Shown: one piece after another, positions 44,419-54,607 of the stretch
How the letters are laid out: every line of letters begins with the position of its first letter
Numbering within the stretch: the stretch's first letter is position 1
Assembly: GCA_005765155.1 (NCBI GenBank)
Contig: VCCP01000004.1
Span: 4,526,001 to 4,590,000, forward strand
Origin: Zelopaecilomyces penicillatus
Taxonomy: Eukaryota > Ascomycota > Sordariomycetes > Hypocreales > Pseudodiploosporaceae
Length of the DNA stretch: 64,000 nt
Reading direction: 5' to 3'
Program-made: the position numbers and the translations under genes
The notes under the pieces: generated by a model
The model's input: only the letters and a program-made list of their open reading frames with translations
Databases searched by the model: none
What the model was told of the DNA's origin: nothing

Positions 44419-45038
44419 ATGATTCAATTGAAAGTATGCTACCCCTTCTGGATTACATAGCTTTGTTGCCTATTACTGACTCTGTGGTTTCCCCTCCAGA
44501 CGATGCTCAGTTGTATCGACAACTCAGGTGCTGCTCTCGTCGAGTGCGTCCTGGTTGTAGGGCAAAAGAAACACGCCAGAATAGGTACGAAAACCAATGA
44601 TATCTTGCGAAACACTACGCTCCATTACGCCTCATCCTCCCCGACATCTCAATCTTTCGCTCTCTAGCTCCAACATTCAACACCGAACTCCTCCTAATCT
44701 GCTTAACATGTGCCACCAACTAATGCGACTCTCTCATCATAGGTGACCGAATCGTCTGCGTCGTCCAAGAACAGCGCGGTGCCTCATCCTCAGGCATGTC
44801 TGGCATCTCCGCCGCCTCCAAAGTCAAGCGCGGCGACATTCGTCACGCCGTCATCGTCCGCACAAAATACGCGACCCAGCGCCGCGACGGCTCCGTCGTC
44901 CGCTTCGACGACAACGCTTGTGTTCTTCTCAACAAGTCTGGCGACCCCGTTGGCTCTCGTATCAACGGAGTTGTAGGTGCTGAGCTCAAGAGGAAGAAGT
45001 GGAGCAAGATTCTCTCAATGGCTCCTATGCAGGCATAA
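44419..45038 (+). CDS. mrpl38: Mitochondrial large-subunit ribosomal protein uL14m
   Basis: Exon 1 is 44419..44433 (15 nt, MIQLK), exon 2 is 44500..44584 and exon 3 is 44743..45038. The introns of 66 and 158 nt join in phases 0 and 1 to give 131 residues. It is the bacterial-type L14 protein of the mitoribosome (yeast Mrpl38/YmL38). It starts MIQLKTMLSCIDNSGA and continues with IGDRIVCVVQ, KRGDIRHAVIVRT, RFDDNACVLLN and the C-terminal SKILSMAP, all typical of L14. It lies at the subunit interface and binds 23S-like rRNA. The length matches the family. The acid-poor, compact sequence has no obvious cleavable presequence, as is common for this protein. The cytosolic L23 form would be longer at the N-terminus and end differently. 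Confidence 0.92.
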
Positions 45039-45895
45039 ACGAGAGGGGAAAACATAAAGTAGCATGTAAACAAAAAAAAAAAAAAGGAGAGAAAAGAGCC
45101 GGCGGAAACGGAAACAGGGACGATGATGAACAAACAAACAGGTGTTGGAGCAAACTGTACGATCTGGGAGACTGTACAATTACGATTGATTTTCTGGGGC
45201 ATATGCATGGCGTTATAGATGCGAAACAACAGTCAACTCTCCGGCTCCAAATTTATCCATCACAATATCGTTGATCCTGTGCATCAGCAATCAAAGCTGC
45301 GAAGCAGCATTATGGAAGTGTTAACCTTCCGCGGAGCATAGCTTCTATATGTGCTTTCTTTATAAGACGTCCAAGGCCAGAAAGTTATTACAATCACAAG
45401 CCATGGTAAAATAATCAACTGTCAATTGGTTAATTTTACTAGGAGCTTTGCTTGCTCCTAGGAATACTGCTCCGAGTATGTATTAATTTTTAGTAAAAGG
45501 TATAGGAATTTACTTCAGAAATGAATTGCTAGCAACTTTTATACTGCTGACTATATATGATCTGTATATACTCACTTATGTCTATTTAATCTACGAGTGC
45601 ATAGCCTGGGGGTGAATATTAAAAATCGTCACTGGGACACAAAGTCAAGATACGCGCATAATAATTCTTTCATGGTTTTCTAACTGTATTTTCCTTTATA
45701 ACCAAGCCGACCCTGTTTGGCCAGGCTACCCACTCGCAAGTGGCATATAACGCCGTCCAATCACCTATGAATATGCCCTTTGAACGCCGAGAAATGAAAC
45801 ATGAGACCAATGACAAAATAGTGACCCTTTCCTTCACTGCCATGATCCAGGCTTGTCGAGGCTCGGGGTATCGTACCGCACAATTCGTTAATACT
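45039..45895. other. Convergent intergenic region, AT-rich
   Basis: This is the 3' flank of uL14m (an A run near 45070) and the 3' flank of RPB9. The AT-rich stretch 45360-45700 has stops in all frames. No gene is seen. Confidence 0.65.
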
Positions 45896-46835
45896 TTAAC
45901 TGAAAATATGACCGCAGTCGCAACAGACGTAAAACAGTTTCTGAATTTCGGGGCAGTTTAAGTTAACAAAGTTGAGCTTGATAGTGGTTGGAACCAAAAT
46001 CTTACCATGCCGGTTTCAGCGCTACGCTCTTGTGACTGAAAGAACACAGCTTCCTCGTGATTGCATCTGGGGCAAGTCTTATTGGAACGGGGGAGCTGTA
46101 ATGATAAATTAAACAAAACAATGTCAGCCAGCCAGTCCTTTCAAGCAGTAAGCGAGTTTGAAAGAAAACACGGCATCCACTCCAACATGGACTGCTGTCG
46201 AGGCTTTAGAGCAGTTTCATTTCGTGTTCCCGCACCAATACGGGAGTTGTTGTGGTATGTTTACACGCGACGGGATTTTTGTCGTCAAGGAATCTAAACA
46301 TAGGAATGCTGTCTCAAGTGGAAAATTCCTCGCTACAGTCGGAGTAGGAGTCATTCGCACCGCTTGTGTCGGCATTGTAGTCGTCCATTAATTCCTCGTC
46401 ATAGTCGGCAAATGGATCCAGGTCGTGCCATGGGAGGATGAACTGATATGCGCCAGTGCTTTCCGTTTCTTTCGCAAGGCGGGCATCTTTCACGTCGGCA
46501 GCAGTGTCTCCACAGGTGCCGCAGTAGATGATGATTCCACAACAAAGACAGAGCAGAGGCGGAGCTTCACTAACCGTCGGATCGGAACCAACGTCCTGTG
46601 TCACACCGGCAGTCTCGCCGGATGAGCTGTTGAGGACGTTGCGAAACACGCAGGTCGACTGAGCATCTTCGGTGTATTGGCAGGTTCGGCAGGTGAATTG
46701 CAGCTTGTGTGCGTCTTCGTCTTCCTTGGGGTACAGCATGTTGGAGCATTCGGAACAAAATCGGAATGTGATTTGCTCGAGCTTCTTGGAGTCGGCGTTG
46801 CCCTCGAAAGAGGCGGTGGACTGTGGTGTCGCCAT
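45896..46835 (-). CDS. rpb9: RNA polymerase II subunit RPB9
   Basis: Exon 1 is 46835..46575, exon 2 is 46095..46006 and exon 3 is 45940..45896. The introns are 479 nt (GTTAGT-TTACAG) and 65 nt (GTAAGA-ATTCAG), both phase 0, and the protein has 131 residues. Rpb9 is a small Pol II subunit in the jaw, affecting elongation, start-site choice and fidelity. Zinc ribbon 1 is FCSECSNMLYP...CRTCQY. The linker includes QDVGSDPT at the end of exon 1. Zinc ribbon 2 is CPRCNHEEAVFFQSQERS, continuing across the last splice to FYVCCDCGH. The 15-codon last exon is required to complete ribbon 2. The first intron is far longer than others in the window and stays open in the exon-1 frame for 86 codons (to 46314). 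The frame is also open upstream of the ATG to 47237, but that part looks like leader. Confidence 0.9.
46314..46574 (-). other. Coding-like reading frame inside RPB9 intron 1
   Basis: If intron 1 is retained, exon 1 continues for 86 codons. The first part is Cys-rich (LCLCCGIIIYCGTCGD) and the end is acidic (FADYDEELMDDYN...SDCSEEFST). Codons lean to C/G in third positions as in real fungal genes (many GAC, ATC, TAC, GCC). It could be an alternative C-terminus lacking zinc ribbon 2, or chance. Confidence 0.35.
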
Positions 46836-49096
46836 GGCTTCGGATTGTAGATTGCGTAACTGCTTCGCAAGAAGGCAGAGGCGTGTGGTGCGTAACGGAA
46901 TGACGGGTTGAAAGAGTGGTTGACAAGCAAGAGCCGGAAGATTATGGAGAGTGTGGAAGGCTGCTGGTGGGAAGAAGGTCAAACCAGCGCGAATGGACCG
47001 GGTTATGTAATCAGCAAGCGACAGTGCGCGGCTGGATCTGTGTAGTGGTGCGGTAGCGGAAGGCGAAAAGTGATCAAGCAGAAGAGGTACCACCACAATA
47101 ACACCTTCGGGTCGTAATAGTGAATTAAATAGTACGTGAGTACCAGATAGGCAGGTCGGTACTTTGTAATGATAATTAGCTCTCAAGACGATGCAAAATA
47201 GCCAGAATGTAATGTGGCGAGCAAGCGTGTGAGGCAAGTGTTGATGTAATGGAATGGATAGAGTGTGGAATGAGATGTGTTCTTATTGAAAGAGTATGCA
47301 AAAAAGAAGAAGAACAGGAGGAAGAGGAAGAAAGCCCGTGTCGCGCGAGAGTAGAAGAAGGCGTGAGAGGATCAAGTTCCTGTCGACGCACCAGTTGGGA
47401 AGCCTGACATGATATGGCAAGCCGACACCAACCTAAATGCCTGTGGCCCCGCTATTCTGAGGTGTTGCACCTATCTCCGGCCACTGAATGCAAACTGTGA
47501 TCAGTGTCACAGAAAACGTCCAGCAGGCAGGCAGCAAGCGGTGGTGAGTTTCGCACTGCTTATTATCTGGCTGATTCGTAGTAGCTGCGCCCCGGCCAGG
47601 TCACTTGGACAAACGGCCCAGGTCGTGGTCATACCAGGAAGCATCAGGATATGTATCCTGCCACTCTGAATAAACTGGCCCCGAAAAGTATGTGGTCAAA
47701 CTCTGTGTTTGAAGATTATCTCATGCAAACCTAGTACAGCCTGATTGCAAGCTCTCAGTGATTCAGGACCAGTCTAGCATGCTGTTTGTATTCGGTTTGC
47801 ACTGCTAGTAAGACTACTGATTGTTGAATAAGGATTACTATCTATCTGATGAGGAGGAACAAGAGACTGTAATGACCGAATGTGGATGACATGCCCTCTT
47901 GGTCGACGACGTTCCAGCGGAGACTCTCGTGACAAGCAGGAGAGTGCAACATTAGACTTTTTTTTCACTCTCAAACGCGACATTTCACGGTAGGCTGTGG
48001 AATATTGCATCTCATCGTTGGCCCTGCTTGTTCTGCTTGCCCTGCTCGCCAGTGAGTCATACACTGTAGGGCTGTGACTACACTTGAGGGTAACCCGGAA
48101 TTTCTGTAACTCAACGAAAGTCGCCACCAAATGCCACCTCCAACAACAACATCATCGTCGTGCAATGCGGCGTCCTCCGAAAAGGATGTGAACTGTTGCC
48201 AACATCCCCATTACCTGGGATCGACATGATGCACTCGTATACTATGCTCCAGCTACTCGAGATTGATTCATTATGCTGACCGAGTCCCCCCTGAAGCGGT
48301 TCAGCCGTTGTAAGGATGAGGCTTGGAGCTGATGCAGTCCCACCACGGAATGCAGGCACTGTGTGTTGCCCTTGCATTGGCCGCACGGCAGGCCCTTCGA
48401 GACAACTGCTGTAGCCCATGGGCCAGAGTTTCTGCTGGTTGAGGGGGGGATCATCGAGGACCCTATGGCTACGAGATCATCGGCTCGCATCCCGTCCCTC
48501 GCTGGAACGTCGATGATGGTGTGCACCTCTTCTGCGTGACTTGGACAGAGGGGGGTTGATGGGGGGGTCACTCAATGCGCCCCGTGACCGCCTGGAGCTT
48601 AGGGAGTGGCCTCACTACAGGGGGAGGGCTCGGGGGGCTCTGCTCAGCGTTCCTAGTGGCCAGTCAAAGCCACTCTCAGCGCGGCGCCACCCATCCAACC
48701 CGCCAGAGGAGTCCAGAAAGCGCTGGAACGCAGGCAGACCAGTCAAAAACCACCCAGCGCATGGCCCATCCAAAACCCAGCTTGAAGCCATTCCGCAACC
48801 CCGCCAACCAACCACACAGGTCAAACCCCCGCTGTTGCGACGTGGGGCTGGAAAGGCTGCCAAAATGAGCAAATGAACATCTCCTACCTGTCCAACGTCA
48901 TCACCTCGCCCATTGCATCCTAGGTCTCTGCTTCTCATCTTGTTCTTGCCATCTGCTGCCCCGTATCGTGCCAAGCCAGTCCTGCCTAGACCTTCAGACG
49001 CGACGATTCTCAAGCTATCCTGTTTGCCCTCGAGCTTGCGCCGCCAGTGTCGCTTCATCCAAACAATCCATTGAATCTATTATTCCCACAGAAATC
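46836..49096. other. Divergent intergenic region (2.3 kb), nothing recognised
   Basis: This lies between RPB9 (leftward) and Pin1 (rightward). Several frames of 60-150 codons overlap on both strands at 47770-48880, but none has family resemblance or plausible splice partners. CT-rich sequence just before 49097 fits a leader of the Pin1 gene. Confidence 0.55.
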
Positions 49097-49905
49097 ATGG
49101 TATGTGATGATGCTTCGTGAAAATATATTGAGAATGCAATGCATAACCCCCAGGTCTCCACGCATACTGCATGTATCAATTATGAAAGTCAAAGCTGATG
49201 AGGTTGTTGTTAGCAGGCTGATACCGGTCTCCCTCCCAACTGGGAAGTTCGCCATTCCAATTCCAAGAACCTTCCCTATTACTTCAACTCGGTCGAGAAG
49301 ATCTCCAGATGGGAGCCTCCAGCCGGAACCGACAGCGACAAGCTCAAGCACTACATGGCAGCCAACCACAGCGCCGGTACTCGACCTGGCGCAGCTCCCG
49401 GAGTTCCAGAGGACAAGATTCGCGCGGCCCATTTGTTGGTCAAGCATCGTGACAGCCGACGAGCCAGCAGCTGGAGAGAGGTAAGAGACCAATGGAGCGG
49501 GAACATTTGTTTTGTGTCATATTCCACCCCAAACAAACCTTGACGCTGACGCCCATTGCAACATGCAGGCCGAAATCACTCGCACCAAGGCAGAGGCCAT
49601 GGCCATCATCCAAGGTCACGAGCAACAAATCAAGTCTGGTAGCATTTCTTTGGGGGATCTTGCCCCCAAGGAGTCCGATTGCTCCTCTGCCCGCAAGCGC
49701 GGAGACCTGGGCTACTTTGGCCGTGGCGACATGCAGAAGGAGTTTGAGGATGCAGCATTTGCACTCAAGCCAGGGGAGATGAGCGGTATCGTAGAGACAG
49801 CCAGCGGGTTGCATCTTATTGAAAGGTGAGATCTTCTGCAGAGTTTTTATGAAATAAAGAATGTTTGAACATTTGCTGACTATAAAATTCTGCAGGCTGG
49901 AGTAG
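49097..49905 (+). CDS. ess1: Parvulin peptidyl-prolyl isomerase Pin1/Ess1
   Basis: Exons: 49097..49099 (ATG only), 49217..49480, 49569..49825 and 49896..49905 (10 nt). The introns of 117, 88 and 70 nt are all GT-AG and in phase, and the protein has 177 residues. The WW domain (about 5-38; LPPNWEVRHSNSKNLPYYFN, then WEPP) binds phospho-Ser/Thr-Pro. The parvulin domain (about 70-177) has the phosphate-binding basic loop HLLVKHRDSRRASSW, the active-site Cys in SDCSSARKRGDLG, and the terminal GLHLIERLE. It isomerises phospho-Ser/Thr-Pro bonds, for example in the RNA polymerase II C-terminal domain and in cell-cycle proteins. The last exon codes only for the residues completing ERLE and the stop. 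The start is fixed by MADTGLPPNWE, a classic beginning that only appears if the ATG is spliced to 49217. Confidence 0.92.
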
Positions 49906-50870
49906 AGAGATTTCTGTTGCATATTTGTGTTGAGGAATGCAAGGCTACGCGGCCAAGATAAATATGGTTATAGCGGTGGTGATGCCACCTAGCAAATGTA
50001 CACAGAAACAAAAAATTGCTGGCACGAGCAAGCCAGAGAGGAGTTGGGGAGAAACCCAAGAGATGTTTCTCGACGACATACTTACTTTTGCTCCCAAACA
50101 AAAGCCTATAATGATATCCGTTTGCTATCTACTCTATATCTCTTATCTCTACCTATCAACAGCATTCAAAGAAGTAAATGTCCATTGTCAACTTGATTAG
50201 AAGTTACTACTAGGTAGTTCCCGTATTCATATCCCACTGGCATACCGTGCCATACAAAGGTAATTTAGTGAGTCTACATGAATACCTCATGTATCAATGC
50301 AGTTGATTTTGCACAGCTATTTCTGTAATAATAACCGCCACTCAACGTAACTAAAAAATATTGTGTAAAAGATATAGTTGAGTAGGAATCAAGAGCAGTT
50401 GTAGGCAGGTCCCAGCAGAATGTTAGTTGCGTAGTAATGTAATGAAAATAGTAAAGGATAGAAGTTACATATCCAGCATTATCAGCAAAGCACGCTACAA
50501 AATATGAGGCAAGTATGGTTTCTTTTATTACATCAAGTATCTACACATGATTAATGTCTTGGCGATCTATTGTAGCCAGCAACTGACTGAGAGTATCGTA
50601 AGGGTTATAGTAATCAGCCACCACAACGTTCCAGGCCGTTATCATCCATCTCTCATATCTCAATTCGACAAACGATGTATGCCTATCGTCAGTTATCCTA
50701 GACTGACATTGCTGAATCTGTTCATGTTACAGCATAGCAATATTGGCCTTAAGCCCCTTTACTTATAATCCACCCCGTCTAGTCAACCATGCTCATCCAA
50801 CTCTGCGATTGCAGCGCGCAAGCACATTTTGTCTCGTTTTTTTTTAAACGCCTCCATTATGAAAACTGAA
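49906..50870. other. Convergent intergenic region, AT-rich
   Basis: 3' flanks of two convergent genes. The sequence is AT-rich with frequent stops, and I see no gene. Confidence 0.65.
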
Positions 50871-52913
50871 TTAGCGACTTGCCAATCCAATAAGAACGCT
50901 TGTGAATGGCTCTAGTGTTGTGAATACCACTGTCATGACACCAAAAACAGCCATGGAGAGTGCGGCGTAAGGCGCGGCTCTGCTCTTTGTTTCGTAGAGG
51001 TAGGACACGCCCATTGCTGCGCCGTTGATCCCAATGGCGATGCCTGCGGCAATCGTAATGGCAGTATCGGTCTTTGGAGTGAGGGAGGTCTCCGGTTTCG
51101 GAATGGCGGTTTGCTCGGGGTCCGCTCCTGAGCGACCGTCCTCTGTTTCCGCCACGACTTCAGATTGACCCTCTACCAAGATTGGGATGCCATCTGAAGT
51201 TGGAACAGCCTCTTGTTTCTCTACACCCAGAACATCCAAAGCAAAAGGGTACATAAGTTGGCCGAGTATGCCGTTGCTGACAACCAAGGTTGCGTTTACA
51301 ACCGCGTTTCCGCCCATAGCTTCAATCGCGGGTTTGGCAAGAGCCAAGGTTGTGCTCCGGGCAGCAAAGGCAAGCGCCTCTGGCATTTCCAGGCCGATCC
51401 AATTGCTAACTAGCACACAGAGAAAGACGTTGGCGGCCGCAGCTCCGGTACAAATGATGATGATGAGGATGCCCGAAATGCTCCAAAGTTGGCGGCGACA
51501 TTCGAAAAGTTTGAAACCCCAGATGCACATTCCGCATTCGAGTAGGGAGAGAGCAGCGTCACCTGCACCAAACCAGTTGTTTGGGTTATTATGGAGTTGA
51601 CGTTTTTGGACAACAGCAGTCAAGAGTGCGTAAATTGGTGTGCCTCCGCTGAAGGTCTTTAATACACGGGTCAGGTTGCCGTGTTCGACAAGCAAGGCCT
51701 TCGCCCTCGTATAAGCCATCATGAGAAGAGTCGTGACTAAAACTGGATTCATCATCGTTGATATGGTGTTTTTCAACTGAGCGGCGCATTTTCGGAATTT
51801 GCCGTTCTTGAAAGCGCGCTGTAGTTTCACTGAAGCTATCCAGAAAAACCAGATGGTGCAGCCGTCTAGGAGGCGCTGGTCGTTCTTCACAATAGATACA
51901 GGAACACCCACTAGAAAAACACATGAGAAAGAAAGGAGAACAGCATAGGTGCTTGTCAGATATTTGCAGAACAGATTAAAATATGGAGAGGATCGACGAG
52001 CCTGGCCTGATAAAACTAATGGCATTAGCAGAGGTGCCACTCGAGGGTTGTTAGATGATCCCAAAGGCTGGTTAATGAGTGCGTTATGGTATGTTGGATT
52101 TGTTGGATCCTGGACTTGCGACTGTGGTTCAGCCGTGGCAGGCGACATCTGATGTGATAGTCTTCCTCGAAGATGGAAGCAGGCGTGTCGACGGCTTTTG
52201 GGGTTCCTTACAACCCCCACCCCAGCAAGCAACAATGTGGAGATTGCGAATGTCATGACCCAGGATATCAAGTTTGTTGTTACTAAATTGACACGAGTTA
52301 GCATTTATGCAAGCTTGGGTGCGGAAGGCTCTTTACCGAATGCACCAATAATGCGAGCAATGTCTTTACCACTCAGCAGCTGATCATGATCTAGCATCAC
52401 AATAGGAACGGGAAATGCAACCCCGAGATGAGAGTTGATGAAGTTGACCTGTAAACACCAAGTTAACACCATCAGCTAATTGGTGAGAGTTTGATGTGGA
52501 CTCACCTTACTTTGTAACCATCTTTGGTAGATGTCGTCTGCCTCCTTCCATAACAAATATGTTATCGTCATAATAGCAAAGACCAATAACATGCCAATAA
52601 TAGATGAAAAAAACTGGATACCGACGGGAGCCAGAGCTCGACTCAAACCCCAGATGAGGAGCTCACTGGACAGATAAACGACAAGTGTCAAACAGAGATC
52701 TACCATATGAGAGACTGCCTTGTTCCATCTTGTCTGCCACGGAGATGGGGTGGGCATGATTTTCTGATTCGTATGAAAGGCTTTTGTGAGAAATGCCCAT
52801 AAATTGAATGGTGTTGGAGTATGGCCGAAGGCTTTGCCTTCTATCGCGGCGAAGCCCGAGATATAAACATTGAAATCGAACTGTTCAGAGTCACTACTCA
52901 GAGACATAGTCAA
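50871..52913 (-). CDS. LrgB/CidB-like integral membrane protein
   Basis: Exon 1 is 52913..52506, exon 2 is 52448..52337 and exon 3 is 52282..50871. The introns of 57 nt (GTGAGT-TTACAG) and 54 nt (GTAAAG-TTTAG) join in phases 0 and 1 to give 643 residues. About a dozen hydrophobic segments are visible. The C-terminal half has the LrgB-type signature: AARSTTLALAKPAIEAMGGN, then ATLVVSNGILGQLMYPF. The N-terminal half also resembles an LrgA/LrgB-like set of helices, so the protein looks like the fungal and plant fused arrangement. In plants the related PLGG1 moves glycolate and glycerate across the chloroplast membrane; bacterial LrgAB/CidAB modulate murein hydrolase export. The fungal role is not established. 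An acidic loop (about residues 560-600) separates the last helices. The start could also be the Met at 52907. Confidence 0.82.
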
Positions 52914-54607
52914 TGAACAGAAATAATTGAGGGATAACTAGTGCTTGAAAGTTAAGCAAGATTCAGTCAACTTAAACTATCCTGAGAAATAATTGAACTG
53001 GGCATTCAGTTGAAGCAATTCACAGGGAGCGGACCAGCAGCACATTATCAGCTTGTAAAGAATAACAAGCTTCTAAATCTCCAGCAGGAACAGTATTGAT
53101 ATAGCGAGAATGGGTGACGTCTTACCGCCTAAGCAAATAAAGTTGGTGACACTGCCATGAATGAGATCGCGCAGGGGTTGAATCTGTTCATTGCCGTTCG
53201 GCCGATGTGCAAGCCGGTAGTCGAGAAGTTCATGATGGAACCTCCACGACGCTTTGCCTGTTCTGGACGAACTGGTAAACGAGAACACTCAGTTCAGGGC
53301 CGACAGACTGCAGGAACACTAAACGTTGTTCTTATTCGGTTGCATGGCTTGTTTAGAAGACGATATGTCAATGTGGGTGTCCGAGAGGCCCTGGTAGAAG
53401 TTCCACAGTCGCTTTTCTCCACAAAATTGCTTTAGATAAAGTGTTGACAGCGGTGTATAATACGAGTTTTGGGAAAGGAAGATGTTGAATCTCAAAGTGG
53501 GCTCATTGGATCGAGGATGGTCCCCAGCTGACGTGGAAAGCTTCTAGCTGGATTAGAATACATGCTGGACACTCATTCATAAACACAAGGGGCGAACCCT
53601 ATTCGACATTGAGGTTCTCCAAGGTTCTTCACATCGTAATCGTGTATCAACTCATGTAATCGCTGCTGCAGGCACCGTTGTGGAACATTTCGCAGACAAA
53701 CGCTCCTTGAAATAGACGTTGGGAGGGGACGTTGCATTGCTAAGGACCGATCGGGTGTCCTCCAACGGCACGTCTTTTCTCGACGGATTCGTGTCAATCG
53801 AAGCATGATAATTTCGTAAAATGGACAGAACCTGCACGTAATAGACCATGACTGATGAAGAGTTTGGCAGTGGAGCGGAAGAGGGGTTTGTCTTGATTTT
53901 GTGTCCAGGTTCTGGTCACTGCATCCATGTTGCGAGACCGTTGGACGACGTCAGGACGAATTGTGTGCGAGCCCAGAGCGGCCACTGCGGCTAGTACAAG
54001 AAGGCTTAGGTGAGTGTTGTTCGACTACCATGAGGCCTTTTGATGAGCCCGGGTCGTGTTTAGCTGAGGCACGCATCTGCATGTTTGGATGCCAATGTGT
54101 CTTTGCAGTTCAATGATGGTGAGAAGGTGACGTTGGGATGTTGCAGACGGTGTGGCTCAGTCTTTCAGTGTCAGTGGCGTTTGTGATGCCCATGTTGGGG
54201 CTCCCACAGCGGCAAAGGCGGGCGGATTCAGGCGGCTGCACGGGCTGAGTACAGTAGCGTCTGGGACCTGTTTGCCTGTAATGGCTGATCCATGCTCACT
54301 GTAGACAATTCACTGCCCACCCGACAGCACTTCATGATGTGATCGGGACAGCGAGGGCTCTCTCGCGCTTCACCTAATTTCCTTGATGCCAAACCAGCAA
54401 CAACAAACAAAAGCTCCGCCCTGGAGCACAACTCTCATGGTCCGCTGGTAGCACTCCGTTCAAGGTCGCACCAGTGCCACGAGTTGGGCTGGATTCTGCC
54501 TCGGAGCTGACCCGCGGCGCCTCGACCGCCAAACGTTTCCTGTGTGACAGGTTCTTACAAAGGAACAGCTTTCTGGAAGCGCCACCTCGCTCAACCACAG
54601 GCTCACG
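52914..54607. other. Intergenic with a possible degraded gene
   Basis: No intact gene. On the minus strand, 53073-53450 contains short open pieces in different frames, including one of 71 codons rich in charged and polar residues, which could be remains of a larger fungal gene. Further short minus frames occur at 53573-53985. I could not join these by plausible introns or name a family. Confidence 0.4.

Noticed and set aside
46836..47237. In-frame N-terminal extension of RPB9
   Set aside because: Rpb9 is normally about 110-130 residues starting near MATPQS; the extra codons are Leu/His/Pro-rich without resemblance, so they are best taken as 5' leader.
48111..48876. Overlapping frames of 97-147 codons on both strands
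   Set aside because: Low-complexity, Pro/Ser/Gly/Arg-rich translations typical of GC-rich non-coding DNA; no shared splice model.
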